Below the pieces are notes generated by a model, which was not told the origin of the DNA, made no database searches, and saw nothing but the letters and a program-made list of their open reading frames with translations. The position numbers and the translations under genes are program-made. From Clarireedia homoeocarpa (taxonomy: Eukaryota; Ascomycota; Leotiomycetes; Helotiales; Rutstroemiaceae), in contig LNKV01000038.1 of the NCBI GenBank assembly GCA_001465935.1, positions 504,176-568,175 of the forward strand: a stretch of 64,000 nt of DNA. Direction: 5' to 3'. This document shows positions 1-12,913 of the stretch, in pieces. How positions within the stretch are numbered: position 1 is the stretch's first letter; the number at the start of each line of letters is the position of its first letter.

Positions 1-1781
1 TTTCCTATACAACACAGCAGCGTTCCTTGTGAAGCAAGCGTGGTGAGTCAGCTTTCCTCAGGTGAGTAGATTGTTCAGCCAGGAGCTGTGGCATTGCAAG
101 TTCACTTTACACACAGAGACAAATGGGTAGTTGTAACATGGAAGTTGTCTAGTCCATTACTGTTGTTCTGCAGGAATATCGAGAAGATGTATCATATCAG
201 CTCTCCTTCCTCAACTTTTGTCTGCGGGAAGTGCTAGTAAAAGGGCTTCTAAGGCCACCGGACTTGGAATACTGATCACTGCTTGCATACCACAGCCTAG
301 CACCGGACTTTTAAGGGCCATATCACTTGTGGTGGCAGTACCAGCTTCTTGGTGTGACCTGCAGGTCGTCGATTTTCAGTCCGGATTGCAGGAAGGATCG
401 GCCACGTATACTGTGCCAAGATATTCTCCCGCAATACTGTGCATCTATGACTAGACCGACTTGACGCCTACAACATCACCGGCTCTGGCGGCAAGAATCG
501 AAAGTTTTATCAACTTACTGTGTCAGTCCACGTATGGATCTAGACATCAACGCAAACCAGGACGTTCTTCCCTCTGTTCTGGCATAATGTGGCTGTGGAC
601 AAGGTTCCCCGCGCTTAATCCTGAATCTGCTTGATGCAGCTTCATGGGTCGAAGGCCTTTGCTTGGGACTGTATTGTGCAGTTTGATGTTTTGGCAAAGA
701 GAGAGGTCAAGCTCCGTTCACCGCGTTTGGCTACGTGCCGCAGACCGCTTTCGATCTGGCAAAGATCATTGGGATAGCTGATTCTGCAATGCAGAGGCGC
801 ATTCAGTCTAGTCTCTGCTTAGACACTTGACTCGGAAGATTACAGAGTAGACTATCTGGATAAAGCTTTAGCAATCTGAAGTTCCGGGGGTGTCTTGATG
901 GGGGAAGGCATTGCATATGTGAGCTGCACGTCGTACTGAAAGTTTTGATGGTCGCTTCGCTGAGATGACTCTGACAGACGCTGGGTAGATGGGACATATG
1001 CAGTAACTTATGTCACCCAAAGCAGCTATGACTGTAGTTATATATGGCTAACGGTCATGTGACTGTGTGAAACTCTTATCTCCTCAGCATCACCTGTGTC
1101 ATTTACTATGACTGATAAGAGATGAGACATCAATTCTTGTCGTTGGAGGTCTGTATCTCTCACTTTGCTCGTCGAAACTTCCGGCCGGTGGGCTTGCAGT
1201 ACCGAGAGTTTCGGGTTCGGGCACGAGAGCGACACCACATCGACTGTTTCAGTGAACTATGTTAGATGTGCGAGGCCAAATACAATTTGAGTCGGATCGC
1301 TGGGGGGGCTCAAGTAGCTGAGCAGTCTACAGCGAATGATATTATACTTGATCGACGTCCATCTGCTGTAGGGCTGCCCACTCTTATGAAGTTAGTGCTC
1401 GTGTGGAAATTTATCATGGCAGGTTTATTGTTGTTATACGATACAAAGGAAGAAAGGGAGTAATGTGACATCGCTTTACCTTGAAATGCAGTGCAGATAG
1501 CTTTTATTCAATGTTAAGGTTAAGTTTTGTGTGCTGTGAGGAACCATAGAGCATAAATTTTCGAGGTTCGGGTTATTCGTCCTACTGTAAGACAACATCA
1601 GACGAAAGGACAATTAATATCCGAATCGCTGCTCCAAACTATCTTCCTGAAAAATGTACTCTAGGTGTCCCTATGCCGAGTTGACGATTCCAGGTGTTGT
1701 TGTAGCGATACGATTCATGTTACTTGTTACCAGTATTTATGAAGAATGGTAGTTAATCGGAGATACAGTATATACACACCA
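1..1781. other. Stretch without a convincing gene
   Basis: No open frame here is long, shows family resemblance or joins to another through plausible introns. The minus frame over about 215-450 reads as alanine-, serine- and proline-rich peptide interrupted by stops and could be a decayed coding fragment, but I cannot name it. No RNA gene or inverted repeat was seen. The last part is the 3' flank of the glutathione transferase on the minus strand. Confidence 0.4.
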
Positions 1782-2661
1782 CTACTTCTTCGCATCGGCC
1801 TTCATACCTGCCTGAACCCACTTTCTAGATTCTTCAGCGTGTTTTTTGATTTGCTCAGGATCATTCTTCAAATCCTTGATTTTATGAGGGTCTGGTACGT
1901 GACGGCCCTTCTCCACCCCAGGTCGCTTCTCCATTCGCTCATCCCATGCTTTCAGTGCTGGGAACTCATCGATATCAACACCGGCCCAGAAGGCGGATGT
2001 GACCCACTAGAACGTGTTAAGTCTGACAGAGCAAAGAACGACTGAGGCTAGAACAAGGGAAAGGAGACTGTACTTACACCCCAATGAGCGATATCGGCAA
2101 TTGTGCACTTGTCGCCTACAAGATAGCCCGAGGTAGATTTCTCCAATTGAGTGTTCAGGACAGAATACAGACGTCTTGTCTCGTTTACATATCGGTTGAT
2201 ACCATACTCGATGCGCTCTGGAGCATAGCGGCTGAAATGATTGGCTTGCCCTTGCATAGGACCGACACCAGCATTGAGGAAGAAAAGCTGGAAGCCGATT
2301 AGTGAAATTCATACATATCTAGTTTACTAATCGAACTTACCCAGTTGTTCATCTCATAGTACTCTCTTGTACCCTTAGGGTACGAGATCTTATGCTCAGT
2401 ATCATATCTATCCACCAGGTACTGCTGAATACTTCCACTTTCAAACAATCTAATCGTTTCTCCATCAGTGAACCTATCCGTGATAGCAGGAATCCTTCCG
2501 TTCGGGTTAATTTCGAGAAACCAAGGCTCTTTTTGAGTGTTCTTGCTTATATCAATCTTGTGGACTGTATAAGGGAGGCCGAGTTCCTCCAGAGTGATGG
2601 AGATTTTGATACCATTAGGTGTCTGGGTGGTGTAGAGGTGGATGTCAGATTCGGATGCCAT
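1782..2661 (-). CDS. Glutathione S-transferase, Ure2p/GTT-like
   Basis: Three exons on the minus strand (2661-2341, 2287-2078, 2006-1782) give 251 residues, the usual size of cytosolic fungal GSTs. The N-terminal half is the thioredoxin-like glutathione-binding domain; INPNGRIPAI and LFESGSIQQYL (about residues 55-90) match the conserved cis-proline and glutathione gamma-glutamyl contacts of Ure2p-like GSTs. The C-terminal helical half carries GPMQGQANHF and IADIAHWGWV. Both introns have GTAAGT donors and CTAAT/TTAAC branch points. Expected role is conjugation or reduction with glutathione in detoxification and oxidative stress (family knowledge). The frame stays open upstream to 2925, so an N-terminally longer form starting at the methionine of MIKARL is possible; 2661 is chosen because the GST fold begins just after it. 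It is divergent from the splicing factor gene. Confidence 0.9.
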
Positions 2662-3210
2662 TTTGTTGGTGATTTGCTTGGCTATTTGTGTTAACCGGGC
2701 TTTGATCATGAATTTGATGCCTTTTATCACTGGGAATATGTGAAAATTCACTGAGCTATATAGATAAATTTTGATTTGTAATTCGGAAGAACGTGAGGGG
2801 TTCTTAACCACAGAAATAGCTTTACTACCCCACCGTATGGCATCATCCGCGTGGAATAGCTTACATAGGCTATGGTCGGAATATACTAGAAAATTATTTG
2901 TCATACTCCATGCTAAATGCTGCAATATTAATAAGGTAAGAAAAAGGACTCAAACTGACATGATATACATTCTGTTTTCGATGTTGCTGTTCATCAACAA
3001 AGCCAGGGGTAAACACAGCTTGAGTCGAGGTCCTGCACCGGTGCGGAAAAACAAAGATGCGGAAGATTATCACGTGATTATGACGCTAGTGCAAATTCTG
3101 CATAGACGGATACCACTAAAATGAGCTTTATTCTGATAGATAACTAAATCAGCTGTTGTTTTTGCAACTACAAACCCAGATATTCCTGTACCTCTGAACT
3201 TATCAATAAA
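2662..3210. promoter_or_regulatory. Shared divergent promoter of GST and BBP genes
   Basis: This 549-base spacer separates two start codons facing away from each other, so it must hold both promoters. The sequence near 3150-3210 is a T-rich then A-rich leader ending in AATAAA just before the BBP start. I see no clear TATA element. Confidence 0.5.
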
Positions 3211-5398
3211 ATGTCGTGGCGACAACAGGGAAGTACTGGATCGAACAATATCCCTTTGGGAAATCGTCGACGCTTTGGAGGGGATGGCGCATCTAAAGAT
3301 GATAATTATAGTCCGGTTCAGGCTTCCAACAATTCTGCAGATGGGGGCAGCAAGCGTGGTCGCAGCCCAGTAAGATGTGAGTACTACTCCCTTTACATCA
3401 AGCTATCGATCTAATATAGTTGCGTATAGCCGAAGAACCTACCGGTGATGGACCCAGACGGCGCAAGAAGAGAAATCGCTGGGGCGACGCGACCGAGAAC
3501 AAGGCTGCAGGCCTCATGGGACTTCCGACTGCGATCATGGCCAATATGACTAGCGAGCAATTGGAAGCTTATACATTACATTTCCGTATCGATGAAATCA
3601 CGCAGAAGCTGAGAATTGATGATGTTGTTCCGGCAGATGGTGACAGGTAAGCTTTCACCGTTCTCAGGGATCCAAATTCATAGCTGACATGTTTCTTTAC
3701 AGATCGCCTTCTCCACCACCACAGTACGACAACTTCGGTCGTCGTGTCAATACTCGAGAATACAGATATCGAAAAAGGCTCGAAGATGAGCGTCACAAAC
3801 TGATTGACAAGGCCATGAAAGTCATTCCTAACTATCATCCACCACAAGATTATCGACGCCCCACAAAGACACAGGAGAAAGTCTATGTGCCAGTCAATGA
3901 TTATCCAGAGATTAACTTCAGTATGATTGCTAACCCTCTAACCTTTCTAACATTTACTCCCTATACCTGTTTACTTTCTTTAATTCTTACGTGTGACATT
4001 GTATGCGGCATTTGGAAGACAAATGCCTGGCACAGTCATCACTAACCCTCGTACTCACTACATTTTGCTCCAAAGCTTCAGATCTTATACTAACACTTAG
4101 CTTGCGCTTTACTAAAGTTGGTTTACTCATCGGTCCCCGTGGCAATACTTTGAAGAAGATGGAGACTGAGTCTCAAGCTAAAATTGCTATCCGTGGAAAG
4201 GGATCTGTCAAGGAAGGAAAGGGCCGATCCGATGCAGCACACACCAGCAACCAGGAGGAGGATCTCCATTGTTTGATCATGGCAGATACAGAGGAGAAGG
4301 TCAACAAAGCCAAGAAGTTGATCCATAACATCATTGAAACAGTAAGCCCTTCTCCTATTAGCCGACATTCATTCAAAAATACTGACTGCTCTTAATAGGC
4401 TGCATCTATTCCGGAAGGTCAGAATGAGCTTAAGCGCAACCAACTTCGTGAACTTGCCGCTCTCAACGGTACCCTTCGTGATGATGAGAACCAGGCTTGC
4501 CAGAATTGTGGTGAGATCGGCCACAGGAAGTACGACTGCCCCCAACAACGCAACTTTACCGCCAATATCATTTGTCGTGTTTGTGGCAATTCTGGTCACA
4601 TGGCTCGCGATTGTCCGGACAGACCACGTGGTGCCAATTGGCGCAACGATGGTCCAGCTGGCCCTCCTGGACAAGGCCGTATTGGTTCAGGTGATGCTGT
4701 TGACCGCGAATACGAGGTAAGATTCTTTGTTATATTAGCTCTTTGTTCGTGCTAACTGTTTTCAGCAACTCATGCAAGAACTTTCCGGTGGTGCCCCGGC
4801 TGGTGGGGATGCTCCTCGTCGCATTGAGTCTGGTCCTGGAGGTTACGACCAAGCTCCCTCCAATGGGCATGAGGACGTCAAGCCATGGCAAAGAGGTCCA
4901 ACCAATGCTGCTGCTCCTTGGCAGCGAGGCAATGAGTCACGTGATACCGCACCATCTGGTCCTGCTCCTTGGGCTCGTGGTAGAAATGACGACAGAGGAG
5001 GATACCAAAATGGTTATAATGCTCCTCCACCAGCTGGTGGTGCTCCAGCTCCTTGGGCAAAACCTCAAGCGCCAGCTGCTCCAGCCGCTTACCCTCCTGG
5101 CCAAGCAGCTGGTTATGGTGGATATGCTCCTGGGTACGGCTATCCCCCACAGCCTGCAATGGGCGCTCCGCCTGGTCTCAACATGCCCGGTGCGCCCCCT
5201 GGAGCTCCACCTGGAGCCCCGCCTGGACTGAGCAATGCCAGCATCACTGCCTTGTTGCAACAGTTCAGTAGCAACACCTCTCCACCCCCTCCACCTCCAT
5301 CGGGCGCCGTTCCTCCACCACCACCTCCTCCTGGAAGTGCTCCACCGCCACCTCCTCCTAGTGATCAACCTCCGCCACCTCCTCCTCCAGGAAATTAG
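3211..5398 (+). CDS. MSL5: Branchpoint-bridging protein (BBP/SF1)
   Basis: Six exons (3211-3376, 3430-3646, 3703-3920, 4118-4341, 4399-4716, 4766-5398) encode 591 residues. In order: a basic U2AF-ligand-like motif ending RNRWGD (65-75); the SF1 helix-hairpin region; a KH-QUA2 domain from about residue 200 with the GPRG loop in LLIGPRGNTLKKM; two CCHC zinc knuckles (about 309-322 and 334-347); and a Gly/Pro-rich tail ending in poly-proline runs. The protein binds the intron branch point in the early spliceosome (commitment complex) and contacts U2AF and Prp40-type partners (family knowledge). All five introns are GT-AG. The third, 197 nt, contains a perfect TACTAAC and two competing acceptors (see findings). 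Nuclear pre-mRNA splicing role is nearly certain. Confidence 0.95.
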
Positions 5399-6113
5399 AC
5401 ATGCCAAAAGGATACTAACTCAGGTCTCTTAAACTTACTAAGTCATCCATATTGTACATCCAGGCATGCCTTCGTTGGAGTGGCAGCTCTTCTAACTCAC
5501 TCTCTTAGTTTCCTTATTTTTGTCTATCCCGTCCTTGTTCTTGTAATTATAGGAAAATACAATAAAAACATACCCATTGTGATCATGATTTTATGACGAT
5601 TTAATACCCGTGTAGTGATAAATCCAACCTAAAGGGACTTTGTTAGGTGTAAGGTATAATAATATATACATGACAAGTACTTGGTTTACTACTTTGCCTG
5701 TTCACTGAAACCTTCCCGTTTGTTTAACTGCTGGTTCGCATTTACTACATGATGAATTTGTACACCAAGGTTAGAAAAACTGCCCGTTAGTTTATTATTA
5801 GTATTGAATTGTTGTTGTTGCAATTTAAAAAAAATAATATCCAATAGAATCCTCACCCCCAATTATTGTACTTAGATATTATCACTGGTACTGACCCTAT
5901 TCAGGCGAGACGTTGCAGTTACTTATATTTCACTGTTACACAAGAATCAAAGATAGCAAAATTGGTGTTAGTGCGTACCCCGCACTACAGTAAACCCATG
6001 ATTACCGCCAGGTCTGCTTTACCTTGATCGCCTTGTTTTACTCAAGATATACAAATTCTTGAATTTCTTTTGCGATATCTGCCATTAAGTCTAACTTACT
6101 TTCAATATTCAAT
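5399..6113. other. BBP 3' flank and dynamin-like gene promoter
   Basis: AT-rich spacer between two same-strand genes. An AATAAAA at about 5570 preceded by T-rich and GT-rich tracts is a plausible polyadenylation signal for the BBP transcript. The leader before 6114 is T-rich with CTTACTTTC tracts. No gene seen. Confidence 0.5.
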
Positions 6114-8585
6114 ATGCTATTGAAATCATTCCAGACAGATGCATTAAACGGATTGTGTTCTAAAGATCAACTCGAACTGTTGGATTCTATCGATCGTCTC
6201 CGTTCTCAAGGCATCAGCCATTATGTATCATTGCCCCAGATAATCGTGTGCGGCGATCAATCATCAGGGAAGAGCTCTGTGCTAGAAGCCATTTCGGGTG
6301 TCGCGTTTCCTGTCAAGAGCAATTTGTGCACCCGATTTCCGACAGAATTAGTCCTCCGCAAGACGGCGCACATCGGTGTAAATGTATCAATCATTCCACA
6401 TGAGTCTCGCAACGAGTCCGAGAAACTTTCCCTTGGAGCCTTTAACAAAAATCTGGATGGCTTTGATGGGCTTCCGGCCCTGATTGAGAACGCCAAAGCA
6501 GCCATGTCAATCTCCAGTCATGGCAGAGCTTTCTCGAAAGACCTCCTTCGCGTAGAGGTCTCGGGTCCCGATCGGCCTCATCTGACCATTGTAGACCTGC
6601 CCGGGCTTATCCATTCCGAAACGAAGCAGCAATCTGCTTCCGATGTCGAGCTAGTTCAAGACGTCGTGCAAGGCTACATGAAAGAACCAAGGAGCATTAT
6701 CCTTGCAGTGATCTCGGCGAAGAACGACTATGCCAACCAGATTGTCTTGAAGCTAGCACGCACTGCTGACAAGAAGGGTACTCGAACGCTAGGTGTTATT
6801 ACAAAACCGGATACCTTGATTGCCGGTTCCGAGAGTGAGGCTATGTATGTCTCTCTTGCGAGAAATCAGGATGTGGAATTCTATCTAGGATGGCATGTAT
6901 TGAAAAACATGGACTCTGAAACGGGGGAATGGTCGTTGGCAGATCGTGATCTCAAGGAACAGCAATTCTTCTCGCAGGGGATATGGGGAGAACTATCTCG
7001 GTCACTGTTGGGCATCGATACGTTACGAAAAAGACTTAATAAGGTCCTCCTTAGACAAATAGCTGTCGAATTACCCAGCTTGGTCAATGAAATCGAAATA
7101 AAAGTGAATGCTTGCCGTGGCCGATTGGAAAAGCTTGGAGAGCCTCGAGCAACCTTAGCGGAACAGCGGCTTTACCTACTCCATATTAGTCAAATGTTTC
7201 AATCTCTGATTAAAGCATCTGTGGATGGCACGTACAACGATCTGTTCTTTGAGGACGCTAAGTCTGAACGGGGCTATCATCAGCGCATACGAGCCGTCGT
7301 ACAGAATCTCAACCTAGAATTTGCCGAACGCATTACTAGACGAGGTCACTACCGTGAAATTGTAGAATCTCCAGAAAATACTTGTGTTCCAAGAGGGGTG
7401 GCTGCAATAACAAGGAGAGAATTCATGGATCACATACAGAACCTGATGCAGAGGACTAGAGGAAGAGAGTTACCCGGAATGTTCAATCCCATGATAGTTA
7501 CCGATTTGTTTCTCGAACAATCATCTCCTTGGGAAATAATCGCCCGGAGCCACGTCGAAAAGGTCTGGAAGGCAGCTAAAGAATTCATTACTATCATAAC
7601 CACCCACATCGCCGACGCCGCGACCTCTAAAGCACTCTTGCAAAAGATTTTCGAACCTGCTTTAAATGAGCGAATGGAAATTTTGGAAGCAAAGACTGCT
7701 GAACTTCTGAAGCCACATCAGACAAGTCACCCAATCACGTACAACCATTACTTCACCGAAACTCTCCAGAAGGTCCGTAATGAACGCAGACAGCATGAAT
7801 TCACGGAAATTATTAAATCTTTCTTCGGAGTCTCCTCCCTTGATAATGTATATGTAAACAAAGACCTTCACCATCTAGCGAAAGCTCTCGTGGAGCGTAC
7901 AGAACCAGACATGAATCGTTTTGCATGTTCCGAGGCTTTAGATTGTATGGAGGCTTATTATAAGGTCGCATAGTCTTCTTCCCCAGCATTATTCCCCACC
8001 CTTTTGGACAGTCTGGCTGACCCATCGATATTTGAGCAGGTTGCTCTGAAACGTTTTATTGATGATATTGCTATCGAAGTTATAGAGGCCAAGCTGATCT
8101 CGTCGCTTCACGATTTATTTTCTCCTATGTCTGTCCTCTCTATGCCGGACGACCTCGTGACGGAAATCGCTGGTGAACCTGAGGAAAGTCGTATGCAGCG
8201 CGAACAACTTACCAAACAGTTACACGTTCTGACAAAAGGAACTGAAACCTGCAAGCACTTCATCGGCGCCAGAGTCGTTGGTAAGAAAAACAGCTCACTT
8301 ATCTCCAACCTTGCTAAACTATCACTTATGTCATGGACAGATGCGGATGATGGCACTATTGAACTAGGCCACCGGTTCAAACCTACAAACTACGATCTTA
8401 GCGAGTCTAAAAACTCATCTCAGGAAGATGGAGGGATACCCGATGTCCCAGTATTCATTGATATACCAGAAGATGATCAGGCAGAATCACTGGAAGAGAT
8501 GATGTTCGTTTCCAAGAAAGAAAAGAAGTCTAAGAAGGACAGGAAGCGTAAATTAGCTGCATATCCAGCTATCATCGAGGACTAA
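6114..8585 (+). CDS. Mx/dynamin-like large GTPase
   Basis: Two exons (6114-7964 and 8040-8585) give 798 residues. The GTPase domain fills the first 310 residues: G1 GDQSSGKSS at 47-55, G3 DLPG at 161-164, G4 TKPD at 230-233. The dynamin middle/stalk region follows, and the GTPase effector domain spans the exon junction, where YYK joins VALKRFIDD. There is no PH or proline-rich domain, so it belongs to the fungal Mx/Vps1-type group rather than classical dynamin. The tail is lysine-rich (SKKEKKSKKDRKRK). The single 75-nt intron has a weak GTCGCA donor; without splicing a stop follows two codons later and the effector domain is lost. Such GTPases self-assemble on membranes (family knowledge); the actual target membrane is unknown. 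It is convergent with the coiled-coil gene. Confidence 0.88.
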
Positions 8586-9551
8586 TAATCTTTATCAAAG
8601 AGTTAGCCTGACCAATCATCAGACACGAGTAATAGTTTCCTTTTACCAGTAATATACAGCATCAATGCACATATTATGACCTAAAATTACTAGATGGTAT
8701 TTGAACAAGGTGGTGACTATGCTAAACTTATAAACACACGTCTTCGCCTTTGATCTGCGTTAAAACCCAAGAGATTAAGAATGTGCTAGGATCATCAAAA
8801 GCCATTGCAAAAACTACTAAATGTCAAGGAAGAGGTCTACGTCGTAAAGTTTAAGTTTAACCCATCCCACAGAAAAAATCCCGTTACCGCCCGAGATGGA
8901 TGCCCTGACACCACCTTCGAAACCATTGGCGAGATGTCACAGACGTGACGTTCCCCCAACGGCCCTCAAGTGTCTGAAGCGCCGCACCTCAGGTTAATTT
9001 TAATTTAGATTTCAGCCGAACAGATAGCGCGATGCTCTGCAGAAGCTGTTTTCAAAAAATGCTCTTCTATGAAGCAAAAAAGAGCGCTGAATAGTAAAAC
9101 TGTAGGGGCGCGTTCAAATCGCAACTTAGTCGATAAATTAGTGTACTACTTCGTGTACTAGAATGGCACAGCGCTACTTACCCTCTATTGCTGCTCCGCC
9201 AATTCATTTTGGTAGATTTTGCACTCGGAAAGAACTCTTCCTTTTTTCAACTTTACTTCTTCGAAATTCGGATTATTTTCTATCTCATTTGTGGTCTTCG
9301 GAAGCTCTTCGAGGATATTTTAGAAGTAGTTACGAAGTAGAAAACGTTGATAACTTAACTTTACGCTTCACTGCGCTTATATTATATATATATAAGTTTT
9401 CGACATCGAAAATCCACGATAATAGTTCTACAAAGGCTTGAAATTCATCTTGGATGTATATCAATACTCTATACATTGGATAGCATCGATAATCATATAA
9501 CGTTACACGTGCTGCTTGAATCCGAGCAATCCTGCTCCACGGGTTGCCTCA
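8586..9551. other. Convergent spacer, no gene supported
   Basis: This lies between the 3' ends of the GTPase and coiled-coil genes. It holds a 92-codon open frame at 9163-9441 whose leucine/serine-rich peptide comes from repeated CTTCG/GAAGT-like words and resembles no family. A TATATATATA run lies near 9387. Nothing else recognised. Confidence 0.4.
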
Positions 9552-12500
9552 TCATCCCTCTTTACCTCTTCTCTTTTTCTTCGGCTGATGTAGTTCGGAA
9601 TTCTCTATGGCCTTCGCTGATCTTTTACGTTCTCTTTTGGCCTTTCCTAATGACGGCGATGCAATTTCTACCTTATCAGAACCCAAAAAATCCTCCATAT
9701 TGTCCCGATTCTCTGTTACCGCCGTGAGCGGTGTGAAATTATCTTCGTCCTCGTCATATTCTTCATTTTTGCTCGGTTTCCAAGTACCATCATCAAATCT
9801 AACCCTCTTGTTCTTTTTCTTCTTCGTCAGATCTAGTTTTGGAGGATATGCTTTAGCGATCCTTGGCTTAGAGTTGCTCCTCGGCTTCACCCCATCCTTC
9901 TTCCTAGACTTCATATCACTCTTTTCTGGTTCGGAGTCGGCCTTGATCACGTCCTCACTACTTGTAGCTTCGCTGAGTTGATCGTCGCTGCTATTTTCGT
10001 CCTCAAGGTTAGGTACAAAATCATCATCGGTGGCTGAACCTTCTACATCGGCATTGTTATGGAAAAGTGAGAAGAGCGGAATTTTTCTTGTCTCTGTGGT
10101 TCTTTTAGATGGAGATGACCTTTTTGCTCCTGACTGCGGCGATATCAGAGTACTCAGTGTTCCTTTCTGGTCACTATTCTTAATTATTGTTCTCTTCTTC
10201 GGCCCTGACTTTGTTTCTTGGGCTGCCATCTTAGTAGGCGCTGGTTTCTCCTTGATACTTTTCTGCCGCGTCATCTTAGTTGTTTGGGCTGCCGAATTTG
10301 CGTCCTTATCCACAGGAGATTTGCTAGAATTTGCCTCAGAGTCTCTAAGATTGATACCTGGACGCTTTCTGTCAGGTGGTGGTTTGCTCCGAACAGCTTC
10401 AGTCAATTTGCTATCAGCTTTCCTTTCCTTGCTTTCCATAGATTGACTCTCGCTGCGCTTCCTTAGGCTTCTGGGGCTAAGCTCTGGTGAGTCTACCTGT
10501 GAGTCGTCTACGGCGTTTGGATCTAGGCCAAGTTTTTCTCGCACACGTCGATTGGCCTCGCGGGTTTCTCTGCTCTTTACAGCTATACGTCGGCGGATGC
10601 GTCGCATGCCTTGACTAGGACTTTCGCCGAGCACTGCCGCATCATTTATTAATTTCAAATCCCAGTATCCGAAAGGAGAAAAAACATACTACTATCACGC
10701 TCCGTGCATGTAACTTGTAACTGGGATTGCGCTTCTTTCCATGATTCTTCTGCATTGTTCCTCAATTGCAACGCCCGATCCCTTTCCCGTATTAGAATCT
10801 TCACCCGCTGTTCCTGGCCACTCAACCTTACAACCTCCTCCTGAAGTCGAGTCAATTCTTCTCCAAAATTAGATCCCAAGCCATGAGCTTGGATTTCAAT
10901 AAGTCTGGCGGTAGAGCCAGCCAGTTGGTCTTGAATGTCCTCAAAGTCAGCATGAGATGGCAATGCAGCGATCCGCTGCTCAAGATCTGCAATTTGCTGT
11001 TGGTAGTGAGCTACCTCCTCTACCAAGGTCTCAATTCTAGCGATGTGCTCGGTATTCGCCTCATCTGCTGCACTTTGTTCCTCGTAGCCGGATGATTTCC
11101 ATATATTTTCCTCAATGACATCCGTAGCTATTGCTAATTGACTCTCGAGCTCTGCAATTCGTGCTTCTAGTATAGCATTTTTATCTTCTATTTCATCAAC
11201 GTTAAGCATCGCATCATCGGCTTGTAAGGTGTTTACTTCGTTCTCTAGTTGCTCGATCTCTTCCTGGAGTTTTGTGTTGTCATTTTCGGATTGCAGAATC
11301 TCTGCTTGGAGTTGTTGATTTTCTTCTTCTAATCGATCGTTCACTCCTTGGAGTTGTGCTTTATCTTCTTCCAAGCGCTCACCTTCTTCTTGGCATCTTA
11401 TCAACTCGGTCTTGATCTCTTCAATCTGATAAATCAGTTTGTCTTGATGGTATTCATCCACGGCTTGGCTATACATGTTGAGGACAGCGCGTACAGCTAC
11501 AAGTTCCTCTCTCAATTTATTGCTTTCGCTTGTTTTAGCTGTAGCCGATTTTTTTCTCCTATCCGCAAGCTCCCGCTCGAGTCGCTTGACCTTACTCCCT
11601 AGCTGCTCTCGATGCGTTTTAATTGCTCTCTTTAGCCCCCTAACTTCGTCCTCCAAAATGAATATCTGAGAATTCAATTTACCAAGGTAAGTTGAGTCAT
11701 CGCAGTTCGCATATTCTGCTCTGCAAAGTTCATAATCGATCTTGAGCTGGCCGATTTCTTTTTCCATATCTTCTCTTGTAGGTAAGGGAAGTGTCTGAGC
11801 TAGTTTTCGTTGTAACTCATCAATCTCTGCGCGTAAAAGACGATTATCTTCATCACGATTCTCCATCTTCGCTGCGGAAAGCTTGATTTCATATTCTCGG
11901 ATTCTTTTCTTGAGATTTTCCTCCCTTGCGCTGGACTTTGCAATTTGATTTTCGCGTGTAGCAATTAGGTTCTCCACTTCCCCGAGTTCCCTTCGTCGGA
12001 TTCCTAACTCTTGATCTTCTTTCAATTGCTGTTCCAGTTCGTATACCCGCGTATTCGCACGTTCTAGTTCGTCCTGGATCTCTACTAGGTGTTCAGTGAG
12101 AGTGGCCAGTCGAGATACATTCTCATCAATCAGATTTGATTGATCCACACGATTCTCCTCGATGCTTTTAAGTTTCTTGGGACTTCCCTTGCCCGAGCCT
12201 TTGTTGGATCTCAGTTGGAAAATAGTGTCTTCGAGTTTCTTACGATTCTGCAGATGGTTCTCGGTGTTATTCAGCAACTCCGTAGTTTCTTTCAAAGCCG
12301 CTCCTTTCTCGATCTCCACCTTCTCCGCCCTCGCCTTCCACTCGTCTCTCTCTTTAACAATACTCGCCAGCTCAGCATCATGTTTCAACTTCACTTCCTG
12401 AATTCTCTCTTCGCAGTGGCTCAATTCCTCTCTCTTCTGATTAATTTCATCTACTAAGGTATCGTCGCCGGGTTTCTCAAGTTTCGCCTTCCTCAACTCC

Positions 12501-12913
12501 TCTTCAATCTCATCCTGTCGTAAATACGAGGCTTCCGGGTTAATATGAAACTCCCCGAAATGCCTGATAATCGCTCTCTGCAGCTCCGCTGGTATTTGTC
12601 TGTAATTATTGATATCATCAAGAGGTTTATATCCATCCGCAACAGCAGCAACATAGTCTTCTGCCAAAAGCATATTTTCTACCGCGACGTCCCGTGCTGC
12701 TTGCATGGCTCGCAATTGACCTTTTAGTTTCTCGATTTCGGCTTTCTCTTTGGCGCATGGTTGGTTGGGCGATTCATGGCCGCGGGGGATATAGATGTTG
12801 TCTAGCTGTTTTCGTAGCGACTCGATCTCATTTTCTTTGAGATGAAGTTCGCCCAGCAGTTGTTCGATTGTTTCGTCAGGTGTTTGGTGAGTTGCAAAGA
12901 ATGATGAGAGCAT
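9552..12913 (-). CDS. Long coiled-coil protein with basic tail, function unknown
   Basis: Two exons (12913-10690 and 10633-9552) joined over a 56-nt GTATGT...GCAG intron give 1101 residues. Roughly residues 10-740 are almost continuous heptad-type coiled coil, rich in E, K, Q, L and I, with only short breaks. From about 745 the protein becomes disordered and strongly basic, with Ser/Pro stretches, acidic patches (DEDEDN) and lysine clusters such as KKKKNKRVRFDDG that look like nuclear localisation or DNA/chromatin-contact segments. That layout suits a structural scaffold of the nucleus, spindle pole body or kinetochore, but no named family signature was recognised, so this is inference. The second exon opens with ESPSQGMRRIRRRIAVKSRE, joined in frame after ERDSM. 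Confidence 0.82.

Noticed and set aside
3689..4045. BBP exon continuing into MIANPLTFLTFTPYTC
   Set aside because: This is read-through past the GTATGA donor at 3921. The KH domain resumes only at 4118.
9163..9441. 92-codon frame as a gene
   Set aside because: The peptide derives from repeated CTTCG/GAAGT words in a convergent spacer. No splice partner or family resemblance.
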